From assembly GCA_041547565.1 (NCBI GenBank), contig JBFEUI010000023.1, forward strand, positions 1-32,289: a stretch of 32,289 nt of DNA. The letters are read 5' to 3'. A program made the translations under genes and the position numbers. Below are positions 1 through 7,618 of this stretch, piece by piece. Every line of letters begins with the position of its first letter. The stretch's first letter is position 1. Under the pieces are notes generated by a model that ran no database searches, was not told where the DNA came from, and saw nothing but the letters and a program-made list of their open reading frames with translations. This DNA comes from JBFEUI01 sp041547565. GTDB lineage: Bacteria; Pseudomonadota; Gammaproteobacteria; Thiohalomonadales; Thiohalomonadaceae.

Positions 1-3
1 ACA

Positions 4-41
4 CAAAAAAAAGGGCCGCAGACATATCATGTCTGCGGCCC
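4..41 (-). terminator. Rho-independent terminator reading leftward
   Basis: A perfect 13-bp stem (13-25 paired with 29-41) has a 3-base loop and is followed, in the minus direction, by a run of eight T residues (5-12). This is a textbook intrinsic terminator. It most likely ends the transcript of the minus-strand thioredoxin gene that stops at 216. The 150 bases between hold no convincing gene. Confidence 0.85.
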
Positions 42-215
42 CTGATTTGAATTCGATTCAGTTTACTACTTGGTGCTAACTATCTCCTTCGTCGGGTACG
101 CAGACGCCCCTCCACTCGCCACAGGCGACGGATAGCAGGCATTGGTTTTGCGGTCCCGTAATTCATCACTACAATCTGCCTGCAGGGAAGGCAGCTGTCA
201 ATAGGTGCAGCGCCA

Positions 216-614
216 CTATTCCGCGCTTTGTGCCAACTGTTGCAGTTTGGCCGCTGACAGGGCACCGACGTGCACCTTGTCGATCACCCCGTTTGTTACT
301 CGCACGAAGGTGGGCGTCCCCATCACGGAAAATGCACGCGCCAGCGCCGGCTCCTCCGCCACATTCACCCTGATCAGGTGTTCATATTCAGAGTGCAGGC
401 GTTCTATTTGCGGCGCCATTGCACGGCAGGGACCGCACTGTTCGCTGTAAAAATAGAACAGCAGGCGCTCCCTCTGCAGCAGTTTCTCCTCAAGTAAGCC
501 GTGCAGTTCCGGCAGCGGTTTTCCCACCTGGCTTCTGGGTGCCAGCAGCACCCATAGCTGGAACAGTGCAAACAGCAGCACAATCGCCAAAACGATATAG
601 CCCATCAGTTCCAT
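216..614 (-). CDS. Membrane-anchored thioredoxin-fold protein (CGPC)
   Basis: This 132-residue protein has one N-terminal membrane helix (about residues 5-25) and then a thioredoxin fold. The active site is CGPC (Cys60 and Cys63), preceded by a hydrophobic strand containing FYFYSEQ. The cis-proline strand is visible as GTPTFVRV. The topology cannot be proved: the anchor could place the domain in the periplasm or leave it cytoplasmic. Proteins of this type exchange disulfides with partners, but the partner here is unknown. It is transcribed away from mltC, with about 100 bases between the two starts, and it probably ends at the strong hairpin at 4-41. The family call is firm and the substrate is not. 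Confidence 0.85.
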   Translation of the reverse strand: MELMGYIVLAIVLLFALFQLWVLLAPRSQVGKPLPELHGLLEEKLLQRERLLFYFYSEQCGPCRAMAPQIERLHSEYEHLIRVNVAEEPALARAFSVMGTPTFVRVTNGVIDKVHVGALSAAKLQQLAQSAE

Positions 615-681
615 TCCACTCTCCGTTGTTTAGTCCTGTTGTTGCCGATTTCCGGCGCGAACCAGCACACCTTTGCGCCCC

Positions 682-709
682 TTGCCTCGTCTATCAGGTC
701 AGGTATGCT
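682..709 (+). promoter_or_regulatory. Possible sigma-70 promoter for mltC, unusually close to the ATG
   Basis: TTGCCT (682-687) and TATGCT (704-709) are separated by 16 bases. A start about seven bases after the -10 box would fall on the mltC ATG at 716, implying a leaderless or nearly leaderless message. A G-rich stretch (711-714) sits only one base before the ATG, too close for a good ribosome site. This was read by eye only. Confidence 0.35.
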
Positions 710-715
710 AGGGGC

Positions 716-1897
716 ATGTTAATTCGCAAACATATTTTCATACTGGCTGTTTCGACACTGTTTCTTGTCGCCTGTTCCACCTCAGATATGATTCACATCG
801 CCACCAGCAAAGACCCGAGCCAGGCGCTGTCCAACCTCGGCCAATACAAGGCGCAGCGTTATTCACAGAATCCGATCAGCCTGGTGCAGGACATCAAGCT
901 CGCCCGCCGCAACTACAACCAGTTGCTCGCGCTGCTGCGCGGTGAGGTGGGCAAGACCTGGGGCGACAGGGAGATCATCACGCCCAGCAACAAGCGCTAC
1001 GTCAAATACACCCAGAATTACAAAAGCCGCGCCATCGTCCAGTTCGACAAGGGACGCATCAGGGTCGAAACGCTCGATCAGAAAAACAGCAGGCAGAGCC
1101 TGAAAAATGCCATTGTTACCACGCTGCTCACCCCCGACGATCCCCGCGCAGTCGACCTCTACTCAGACAAGCAGGTCAAGCTCAGCGGCCGCCCCTACCT
1201 CTATCGGCTGGTCGAAGATCAGCGTGGCCGCCCCATCGACGGGCCGCAGCGTGCCGAAAGCTATGCGGCGTTTCTGCTGAAAAAACACTACCGCAGCCGG
1301 ACCGTGAAAAGCGCACAGGGCGATAAAACAGCCCACTACGTCGACATCCGCATGGTCAGCGACTACCAGAACCGCCAGGCCAAACGCTATGAGCCGCTCG
1401 TCGCCAGTTACGCCAAGCGCTACGGCGTCAGCAAAAGCCTGGTATTTGCCGTAATCAAAACCGAGAGTGCCTTTAACCCCTACGCGGTTAGCGCCGCGCC
1501 GGCCTACGGTTTGATGCAGATCGTGCCGACGACCGCGGGGCGTGATGCCTACCGCTTCGTTAAAGGGCAGGCCAAAACACCCAGCAAGGACTACCTGTTT
1601 AACAGCCGCAACAATATCGAGCTGGGCACGGCCTATATCCACATCATCGACAACAAATACCTGGGGCAGATCGCCAATCCCCTCACCCGCGAGTACTGCA
1701 CCATTTCGGCCTATAACGGCGGTGCCGGCAACGTGCTGAACATGTTCTCCAAAAACCGTTCAAAATCGCTCGACATCATCAACCGGCTAAAGCCCTCGGA
1801 GGTGTATCGCAAACTGCGTGACGAGCATCCGCGCCACGAGACGCGGCGTTACCTGGTCAAGGTGCTGGATGCGCGCCGGCAGTTCATCAACATCTAG
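716..1897 (+). CDS. mltC: Membrane-bound lytic murein transglycosylase C (lipoprotein)
   Basis: MltC cleaves the MurNAc-GlcNAc bond of peptidoglycan with formation of 1,6-anhydroMurNAc, acting from the inner face of the outer membrane. The 393-residue product has a lipoprotein signal ending in the lipobox LVAC. An N-terminal MltC-type domain (DUF3393) follows, with the family motif YVKYTQNY, and then a C-terminal SLT domain. The SLT catalytic region includes the glutamate in TESAFNPYAVS (Glu250), GLMQIVP and AYNGGAGNVL. Much of the sequence aligns by eye with Escherichia coli MltC (359 residues). The ATG at 716 is chosen because it begins the signal peptide; an upstream in-frame extension exists but has no such logic. 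Other peptidoglycan genes follow at 2720 and 6062. Confidence 0.95.
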   Translation: MLIRKHIFILAVSTLFLVACSTSDMIHIATSKDPSQALSNLGQYKAQRYSQNPISLVQDIKLARRNYNQLLALLRGEVGKTWGDREIITPSNKRYVKYTQNYKSRAIVQFDKGRIRVETLDQKNSRQSLKNAIVTTLLTPDDPRAVDLYSDKQVKLSGRPYLYRLVEDQRGRPIDGPQRAESYAAFLLKKHYRSRTVKSAQGDKTAHYVDIRMVSDYQNRQAKRYEPLVASYAKRYGVSKSLVFAVIKTESAFNPYAVSAAPAYGLMQIVPTTAGRDAYRFVKGQAKTPSKDYLFNSRNNIELGTAYIHIIDNKYLGQIANPLTREYCTISAYNGGAGNVLNMFSKNRSKSLDIINRLKPSEVYRKLRDEHPRHETRRYLVKVLDARRQFINI

Positions 1898-1954
1898 GGC
1901 GGTTTCTGCAGGCCATCGCAACATCAGCGAGTGCCGCCAGGCGATGAGGCACGG

Positions 1955-1974
1955 AAGGGGCTGACCAGCCCCTT
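1955..1974. repeat. Short hairpin after mltC
   Basis: AAGGGGCT (1955-1962) is perfectly repeated in inverted form at 1967-1974 with a 4-base loop, 57 bases after the mltC stop. No T tract follows, so it may act as an mRNA 3' stabilising hairpin or part of a Rho-dependent end rather than a classic terminator. Confidence 0.4.
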
Positions 1975-1998
1975 CACGGGTGTTGTACAGTCCTCAAC

Positions 1999-2019
1999 AA
2001 AAAACGCCGTTCACGGCGT
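1999..2019 (-). terminator. Rho-independent terminator for the 2046-2705 gene
   Basis: A 7-bp stem, ACGCCGT (2004-2010) with ACGGCGT (2013-2019), is followed on the minus strand by a run of T residues (2004-1999). It lies 27 bases downstream of the methyltransferase stop. On the plus strand a T run occurs only 12 bases beyond the stem, so any action on mltC transcription would be weak. Confidence 0.7.
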
Positions 2020-2045
2020 ATCGGCACCGCATTTTTTCGTGCGCT

Positions 2046-2705
2046 CTAGTCCACATCGCGCACGTGCTGCGCAAGCAACGCGGCCACCTCATCGGCACGC
2101 AGATACTTCCACGGCAGCGGCACCAGCCCCGGCACCCGTTGGCGATAGCGTGCGTACACATCACCGTGGTAACGGAGCAATTTTCGCTCTTCAAGGCGTG
2201 AGCCGATCGCCAGATACAGGCTCACCATCAGGTAGGCCGCGCACTGCGTGGTGCTCACGTCACGGGTCCACAGGATAACGAGCAGGAAAAAATACCAGGG
2301 GTGGCGCACAAAACGGTGAAAACCCGAGATGTGAAAGCGCTCCTGGTCATGGATATCGTGACTGCCTGCCGCAACTTGGCGGGTACCGAAGAATTCGGAC
2401 ATGTCGTACGACCTGAGCGAGACGAGAAATCCGGCGGCCGCCAGCAGGGCCAGTCCGTTGGCAAGATAGAACCACGCCCCCTGCCACTGCCACAGCGGCT
2501 GACCGGGAAAACGAATCATCAACAGCAGCAGCGGCAGCGCCAGAATCACGGCGAGAACATTGAAGCCGAGACGGTAATAGGGCACCGCAGCAGGCCAGTG
2601 CCGCGCCACCCACAGCTTCAACCCCAGCGAGGCGGTCCACGAGTGAATGACAAAATAGGCCAGGAATGCGCCAATAATGATCATAATCTCAGTTGTGCTG
2701 TTCAT
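2046..2705 (-). CDS. NnrU/isoprenylcysteine methyltransferase-like membrane protein
   Basis: This is a polytopic membrane protein of about 219 residues. Four or five hydrophobic segments are visible. The C-terminal half carries the pattern typical of the PEMT/ICMT/NnrU superfamily: FHRFVRHPWYFFLLV, then EERKLLRYHGDVYARYRQRVP and a final LVPLPW. In related enzymes the RHP motif and the E-E/RY segment bind S-adenosylmethionine and the acceptor, so a membrane methyltransferase role is likely; the acceptor is unknown. The ATG at 2705 follows GAGGG; a GTG at 2714 would add three residues. The gene begins 15 bases after the stop of the L,D-transpeptidase gene and is probably co-transcribed with it. 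Confidence 0.75.
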   Translation of the reverse strand: MNSTTEIMIIIGAFLAYFVIHSWTASLGLKLWVARHWPAAVPYYRLGFNVLAVILALPLLLLMIRFPGQPLWQWQGAWFYLANGLALLAAAGFLVSLRSYDMSEFFGTRQVAAGSHDIHDQERFHISGFHRFVRHPWYFFLLVILWTRDVSTTQCAAYLMVSLYLAIGSRLEERKLLRYHGDVYARYRQRVPGLVPLPWKYLRADEVAALLAQHVRDVD

Positions 2706-2719
2706 TGCCCTCACATCCG

Positions 2720-4399
2720 CTACTGATAACGGCCAGTTTCATCCGCCCCCCCGGCCAGGGCCAGTTTAAGCAGTGCATCCCGATTGTAGATATCGTCACG
2801 AAAATGCACTTCACCCGTCCCGTCGACCCAGGCGGTCAGATACACAAGATAGATCGGAAACGGCCTGTCCAGCTTCAGCCGTCGCGGTTTGCCCTCATCG
2901 AGTAGCGCCTGAATGGTGTCGGCATCGTAGTTGGCATCGCCTGACAGCAGATACTCGGTCAGCGCCTTGGGATCCTCGACCCGGATGCACCCCGAGCTGT
3001 AGGCCCGCTCATAGCGCTCAAACAGATAGCGGCTGGGCGTGTCGTGCAGATAGATACCGTAGGGGTTGTCGAGCATGAACTTGATCTGCCCCAGTGCATT
3101 TCTCCTTCCCGGTTCCTGACGCAGGATAAACGGGAACGGCCTGTTGCTGTATTGTGTCCAGTCGATCTGCTCCGCCGGTATTTCCCGGCCGTTACCGCTG
3201 ATATCACTGAACACTTTCAAACGCGCCCGCTGCAGGTAACCGGGGTCGCGCTGCACCCTGGGCAGGATGTCCTTGCGCAAAATGCTCTGCGGCACGTACC
3301 AATAGGGATTCAGCACCACACTATGCACGGCCGAGGCAAACACCGGCGTCTGACGGTAGGCCTTGCCTATGATCACCCGCATCTCCAGCATCGTTTCGTT
3401 GGCGTCAATAGCGTAAAGCTCAAATCCAGCCATGTTCACCAGCAGGTAGCGGATGTCCGGTTGACGGGGCAACCAGCGCCAACGCTCCATGGTCAAAACG
3501 ATCTGCTTGAGCCGCGCCTGTGCCGTAACGTTCAGCGCACGCAGCGTGTCGGTTCCGACCCGTCCATCGGGCCGAATGCCATGACGCCGCTGAAAGCGGG
3601 TAACCGCCCTCGCCAGACGACTGTCGTACAGCTCCGGCGCCCGGTCCATGGAGGCGGCCAGATCACCACTGGCCTTCAGGCGTTCCCGCAGCAGCGCAAC
3701 GCGCCGCTCACGCACGCCGCGCTTGAGGAGCGCCCCCTCGGGGATCAGCGGCCAGCCCCCCGCCGCGACAATTTCCCGGTATCGTTGCAACGCCCTTTTG
3801 AGCCGGCGGTAGCCGCTCTGATAGGGGGCCAGATCGGCGAGCGCCTGGGCGAACGAGGCGGCGGCAAGCGAACGCTCCAGCAGTGCAACAAGCGCGATAC
3901 TTTCGGGCAAAATGTGCCAGTTCTGATCCACCCGGCGCGGTGCCATACGCCCGTTCACCAGGTCTTCGGCATAGTGCATAAACAGATCGGTCAGTTGCAC
4001 GTCCAACCGGGCAATCGCCAGTTCATCCCCCAAATGCCCCATCAGCCCGGCCAGTTCGGCAACACCGTAATCCTGCGGCGCCAGCCCCTCTGCCGTACTG
4101 CCTGCCACAGCATCGACAAGCAGGGCGGCCCGCTCTTCCACCCCATGCCGCCCCACCCAGGCGGGCGAGTAGGCACGATTTCGGTAGAAGCGGTATACCT
4201 GCTCAGGGTGTGACAGGCGTCTGCCGTTGACAAAGGAGAGCACGCTCAGGTGACGTATGGTGTCGATCACCTGGCCGCGCTCCATGTCGGACAGCGGCCA
4301 TTGCAGCTTTGCCATTGACGGTGTGGCGAACAGGGTAGACAGCAACAACAGACAGGTGAGCTGGAGAGACCGGCGGGAGGCACTCGAGCGGTATCGCAT
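2720..4399 (-). CDS. L,D-transpeptidase, YcbB/LdtD type, with peptidoglycan-binding domain
   Basis: This enzyme would form 3-3 crosslinks in peptidoglycan, or attach other substrates to it, in the periplasm. The 559-residue product has a signal peptide (residues 1-30, ending PSMA) and a long YcbB-type scaffold region. A peptidoglycan-binding helical motif follows (AVTRFQRRHGIRPDGRVGTDTLRALN), then a YkuD catalytic domain with YLHDTP and the active-site motif SSGCIRVEDP. The nucleophile is Cys471. Length is close to E. coli LdtD (615). The ATG at 4399 is preferred because it begins the signal sequence. A GTG two codons upstream overlaps the TGA of the thioredoxin gene, so translational coupling is likely. 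Carbapenem-insensitive crosslinking is a known property of the family. Confidence 0.93.
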   Translation of the reverse strand: MRYRSSASRRSLQLTCLLLLSTLFATPSMAKLQWPLSDMERGQVIDTIRHLSVLSFVNGRRLSHPEQVYRFYRNRAYSPAWVGRHGVEERAALLVDAVAGSTAEGLAPQDYGVAELAGLMGHLGDELAIARLDVQLTDLFMHYAEDLVNGRMAPRRVDQNWHILPESIALVALLERSLAAASFAQALADLAPYQSGYRRLKRALQRYREIVAAGGWPLIPEGALLKRGVRERRVALLRERLKASGDLAASMDRAPELYDSRLARAVTRFQRRHGIRPDGRVGTDTLRALNVTAQARLKQIVLTMERWRWLPRQPDIRYLLVNMAGFELYAIDANETMLEMRVIIGKAYRQTPVFASAVHSVVLNPYWYVPQSILRKDILPRVQRDPGYLQRARLKVFSDISGNGREIPAEQIDWTQYSNRPFPFILRQEPGRRNALGQIKFMLDNPYGIYLHDTPSRYLFERYERAYSSGCIRVEDPKALTEYLLSGDANYDADTIQALLDEGKPRRLKLDRPFPIYLVYLTAWVDGTGEVHFRDDIYNRDALLKLALAGGADETGRYQ

Positions 4400-4401
4400 G
4401 C

Positions 4402-4734
4402 TCACTCGAACATCATCCGGTAGGGGCGCGTCAGTTGCCGCTGCAGGTCGGCGACACTGAAATTGCGACTCAGGCGCAGGCCCTCGCGTCCATCGAAATA
4501 GACCAGCAGGGCGGGCACGGCATGTATTCCCAGCTGTGCGGCCAGCGCCGGCTGGCGGTCGCACTCGATACGGCCCAGCGCGATGGCCGGAAAGTGCTCA
4601 CTGAACAGGCGCTCTACCCTGGGCCAGAGTACCTGGCACACGGCACACTCCTGTGACGCAAAATAGATCGCAGAAGCGTCATTTTCACGCGTTATCGCCT
4701 CAACTTCCTCACTGTTTTCCAGAATATTGACCAT
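4402..4734 (-). CDS. Thioredoxin-family protein with CAVC active site
   Basis: This is a 110-residue thioredoxin-fold protein without signal peptide or membrane segment. The redox motif is CAVC (Cys30 and Cys33) in place of CGPC. The cis-proline is present in HAVPALLVYFDG. CxxC with Ala-Val suggests altered redox potential, but both cysteines remain. It directly precedes the L,D-transpeptidase gene on the same strand; its TGA overlaps that gene's alternative GTG and lies three bases before the preferred ATG. The ATG at 4734 follows a clear AGGAG. A TATAAT-like -10 element (4763-4758) lies 23 bases upstream, without an obvious -35. The physiological partner is unknown. Confidence 0.88.
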   Translation of the reverse strand: MVNILENSEEVEAITRENDASAIYFASQECAVCQVLWPRVERLFSEHFPAIALGRIECDRQPALAAQLGIHAVPALLVYFDGREGLRLSRNFSVADLQRQLTRPYRMMFE

Positions 4735-4816
4735 TACTACTCCTGTCCGCTTCGCTGATTATAGCGGCCTAATCGGCCTGGGGCACCCCCATGTTGCGCC
4801 CGCAAAAAAACCATTT

Positions 4817-4845
4817 TTGACCTGAGGGCTTGAAACAGCGATAAT
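4817..4845 (+). promoter_or_regulatory. Sigma-70 promoter for the 4889 gene
   Basis: TTGACC (4817-4822) and GATAAT (4840-4845) are separated by an ideal 17 bases. Transcription would begin near 4852, leaving a leader of about 37 bases before the GTG start at 4889 and its AAGGGG ribosome site. Confidence 0.65.
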
Positions 4846-4888
4846 AGTTGACCGATTTATTCAACAATAGCCCGCAAGGGGTCTTTTC

Positions 4889-5275
4889 GTGAGCCAGGAA
4901 TTTACCGAAGATGAGCGTGTGCAGCTGGCACAGCTCGTAATGAACATATTTGGCGACTGGGAAATTGCCCCGGAGCTGCAACTGATGCTACTTGGCCTGC
5001 CCGAAAAGACCCGTCAACGGGAACTGACCCGCTTCAAGCACGGCACACCGCTGCCGGATGACGAGGAACTGCTGGACCGGGCACGCCACATTATCGGCAT
5101 CAACAGCTCCCTGCATCTGCTCTATCCCCTCAACCGCAACATGGCCAGCTTCTGGCTGCGCACCCGCAACCGCATGCTGCGCGGCACACCGCTGCACATC
5201 ATGGCCGACAACGGCCTGGCCGGCATGAACCGGATATGGCGCCACCTGGACTGTACCCAGAACTGGGACGACTGA
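4889..5275 (+). CDS. Orphan MbcA/ParS/Xre-type (DUF2384) protein
   Basis: This 128-residue protein has a C-terminal half resembling the toxin-binding domain of MbcA/ParS/Xre antitoxins (DUF2384). The pattern includes SFWLRTRNRMLRGTPLHIMADNGLAGMNRIWRHLD, matching the family's G-x-TPL-x-x-M-x-x-G-L layout. The N-terminal half is helical and includes FGDWEIAPELQLMLLGLP, which may be a degenerate DNA-binding part. In classic systems such antitoxins neutralise a RES-domain NAD+-degrading toxin encoded next to them. No RES gene is adjacent; the next gene is a TauE permease 41 bases downstream. The GTG start is supported by AAGGGG and by the promoter at 4817-4845. It may be a stand-alone regulator. 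Confidence 0.75.
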   Translation: MSQEFTEDERVQLAQLVMNIFGDWEIAPELQLMLLGLPEKTRQRELTRFKHGTPLPDDEELLDRARHIIGINSSLHLLYPLNRNMASFWLRTRNRMLRGTPLHIMADNGLAGMNRIWRHLDCTQNWDD

Positions 5276-5316
5276 TAAGTAACGGTGCCGGGCTCTTGCG
5301 CCTGGCAGAGTGAGAC

Positions 5317-6054
5317 ATGCCTGTCGAAACACTCATTGGTTTTGTCGCGGTGGTGGCCCTCGGCGCCTATGTGCAGACCGTCACCGGCTTTGCCCACGGC
5401 CTGATTGTGATGGGTGCGATTACCCTTCTCGACCTGGCTCCCATCGCCTTCAGCGCGGTCATCGTCAGTATCACCTCGCTGGTGAATATCGCCCTCGCCC
5501 TGCACCGACAACAACACCACATTGACTGGCGCACCACCTGGCGGGCCTGCCTGGGTGTCGCCCCGGCACTGCTGCTGGGGATCTATCTGCTCGATTATCT
5601 GAGTAGTGATGCCACCCGGGCATTACGCGTGATACTGGGCCTGTTCATCCTTGCAGGCGGCACCCTGCTGATGCTCAGACCACACCCGCGCCAGGTCCCG
5701 GCACACGGCTGGAAGGATTTCACCATGGGTTTTGCCGGAGGCTTTTTCGGCGGCCTGTTCAGCACCGCGGGACCGCCGCTGGTCTACCACCTCTACCGCC
5801 AGCCGGTCACTCTCGACGTCATCCGCACCACACTGCTGGCGATCTTCGGCTTTACCACCCTGCTGCGCAACGCCGTGGTACTGGCAAACGGCCAGTTTGA
5901 AATGGACATGCTGACGCTCAGCCTGATCTGCCTGCCGGCAATCTACCTTGCCACCGTCCTGGGTCAGCGACTGCCGCCGCCGTTGTCCGATACCGGCATG
6001 CGGCGCCTCGCCTTTGCATTGCTGACAGTGCTCGGTATACCGCTGCTGTTCTGA
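5317..6054 (+). CDS. TauE/SafE-family membrane permease
   Basis: This 245-residue integral membrane protein has about seven or eight hydrophobic segments. The duplicated half pattern of TauE/SafE (DUF81) transporters is visible: TGFAHGLIVMG in the first half and GFAGGFFGGLFSTAGPPLVYHLYRQ in the second. Family members export sulfite, sulfoacetate or related small anions, or carry other organic anions; the substrate here cannot be told. It follows the DUF2384 gene on the same strand by 41 bases and may be read from the same promoter. It ends seven bases from the convergent SPOR gene, with no hairpin between. Confidence 0.9.
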   Translation: MPVETLIGFVAVVALGAYVQTVTGFAHGLIVMGAITLLDLAPIAFSAVIVSITSLVNIALALHRQQHHIDWRTTWRACLGVAPALLLGIYLLDYLSSDATRALRVILGLFILAGGTLLMLRPHPRQVPAHGWKDFTMGFAGGFFGGLFSTAGPPLVYHLYRQPVTLDVIRTTLLAIFGFTTLLRNAVVLANGQFEMDMLTLSLICLPAIYLATVLGQRLPPPLSDTGMRRLAFALLTVLGIPLLF

Positions 6055-6061
6055 ATAAGCG

Positions 6062-7342
6062 TCAGGGACGGCCCACCCAGGCATTGGCAACACCTGCCTT
6101 GCCGACATTGCTGGCGATATAACCCTTGGCCTCGGCATAGGATGAAAAGCCGGTGACACGGATGCGGTACCAGCGCTTGCCGTCCTTGCTCACGGTCTGT
6201 TTCTCGGCATCGATCCCCTGTTTGCGAAAATCACGAATGGCACTGTCGGCCGCCGCAGCCTCCGTCACCGACAGCAGGTTGACCACCCAGCTACCCGGCA
6301 CCGCTGCCGGACGGGTGGAGATCACGCCGGTCGACTCGCCCTGCAACCGGCCCGTCGTCGCTTTTGGAGTCGTTGCTTTAATGCGCGGCGACCTGGACTG
6401 GACAGTAATCCGTTTTTCCAGGGCGGTAAGGCGCTGCTCCAGCGCCTTCATTTCCGACTCGCTGCTTTGCTGCAGATGGCTTATCGGGCCCTCGATAAGC
6501 ACCGCCAGTTCATTGATCCTGTTGGTCAGGCGCTGCAGTTCCATCGTGTTGCGTTCTATATCGGGATTCCTGCCCTTGGCACTGTCCCGGTACTTGGCCT
6601 CCAGTTCGATGAGACTGTTTTGCAGATCCACGACCTGCCCCTGCAGACCGGTCGCCATCCAGATCCCCCCGATTGCACCGACGACGGCCAGGATAGCCAC
6701 CACCAGCGAAACGACGACAACGGTGCTACCCGCTCCCGCCGCTGCCGCCACCGGGGCCGCCTGTTGCGCGGCCAGCAGTGCCGCAACATCCGGCTGTGGC
6801 TTCCCGCCCGGCGTTTCGGCCTCTGGCGCATGCTGTGCGGACGGCGGCGTGACATTGTCTCCGGTTCCCTCCTCTTCCGGCTCCGGCAACAGCTCCTCAG
6901 CACCCATTGCCTCCTTTGACGAAGCCGAAAGGTTCACTTCATCTTCGCCCAGCTCCAGTTCCAGTTCGTCAGCCGCAACGCCCTGCACGGGCTCTTCATC
7001 CAGCGACAGTTCCTCCAGACCCGCCGCCAGATCGAGCTCTTCGGGCTCCAGTTCCACACCCTGTCCGGCAGCGGACACGGCCTCTTCATCCGGATTGGCG
7101 GCAGCCCCCCCCTCACCCGGCATTTCGTCGTTGAACTCTTCCAGGAAACTGTCCAGTTCATCCATGATCTCCGAGGAAGCCTCAGTACCCCCTGAAGGTG
7201 CCGGGGACGTCACATCATCCGGCAGATCGAGATCGCTGAGAATGTCATCGATCTCCGTCATGACCTCGTCACTGGCCTGTGTTTTTTCCGCAGACAGATC
7301 CAGCGTCTCATCAACCGGTTCGTTATTATCGTTATCAGCCAT
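6062..7342 (-). CDS. SPOR-domain membrane protein with long acidic N-terminus
   Basis: This 426-residue protein has four parts. Residues 1-200 are highly acidic, with repeated Glu/Asp blocks and little hydrophobic content. A single membrane helix spans about 206-231. A predicted coiled coil runs over about 234-315. A C-terminal SPOR domain (about 350-426) begins with GSWVVNLLSV and contains RWYRIRVTGFSSYAEAKGY. SPOR domains bind glycan strands stripped of peptides at division septa. The topology would place the acidic part in the cytoplasm and SPOR in the periplasm. The ATG at 7342 is preferred over a GTG at 7357. It is not a recognisable FtsN, DamX or DedD. Confidence 0.85.
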   Translation of the reverse strand: MADNDNNEPVDETLDLSAEKTQASDEVMTEIDDILSDLDLPDDVTSPAPSGGTEASSEIMDELDSFLEEFNDEMPGEGGAAANPDEEAVSAAGQGVELEPEELDLAAGLEELSLDEEPVQGVAADELELELGEDEVNLSASSKEAMGAEELLPEPEEEGTGDNVTPPSAQHAPEAETPGGKPQPDVAALLAAQQAAPVAAAAGAGSTVVVVSLVVAILAVVGAIGGIWMATGLQGQVVDLQNSLIELEAKYRDSAKGRNPDIERNTMELQRLTNRINELAVLIEGPISHLQQSSESEMKALEQRLTALEKRITVQSRSPRIKATTPKATTGRLQGESTGVISTRPAAVPGSWVVNLLSVTEAAAADSAIRDFRKQGIDAEKQTVSKDGKRWYRIRVTGFSSYAEAKGYIASNVGKAGVANAWVGRP

Positions 7343-7539
7343 GCTTTGCTTCCCCACGAGGCATATACGGATAAGGCTCCAAGCTGCGTATGTAATACGC
7401 AGAGATTATCAATAGAGATCATAGGCACGCAACATGCCGCCTCTTCCGCCAACACTCACTGGTATCCGTGCGGCACAGCGCCCGTAAGATCTCGGAACGC
7501 ACAGGCTCGCCGACAGGCAACAGACAGTCACATCGTTTT

Positions 7540-7567
7540 TTGACTCTTTCGTGATTCTTGCGTGATT
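7540..7567 (+). promoter_or_regulatory. Tandem CGTGATT repeats upstream of the DUF1223 gene
   Basis: CGTGATT occurs at 7550-7556 and again at 7561-7567, 11 bases apart, so both would face the same side of the helix. TTGACT at 7540-7545 just before could be a -35 element. This lies 50-80 bases before the ATG at 7619 and may be an activator site. The rest of 7343-7618 shows nothing else clear. Confidence 0.3.
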
Positions 7568-7618
7568 TTTATCTGCGACACTCGATCATGGCAAACACCA
7601 AGCCAAAGGAGAGCAGTC

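Noticed and set aside
80..265. Minus-strand open frame of 61 residues before the thioredoxin end
   Set aside because: It overlaps the C-terminus of the thioredoxin gene in another frame, is rich in Arg/Pro/Cys in an unnatural way, and has no ribosome site.
3044..4213. Plus-strand open frame of 389 residues
   Set aside because: It lies wholly opposite the well-supported L,D-transpeptidase; its composition (His, Gln, Pro, Arg) is that of an antisense shadow in GC-rich DNA.
6153..7415. Plus-strand Ser-rich frame of 420 residues
   Set aside because: It is the antisense of the acidic SPOR protein; Ser runs are the complement of GAA/GAG-rich codons.
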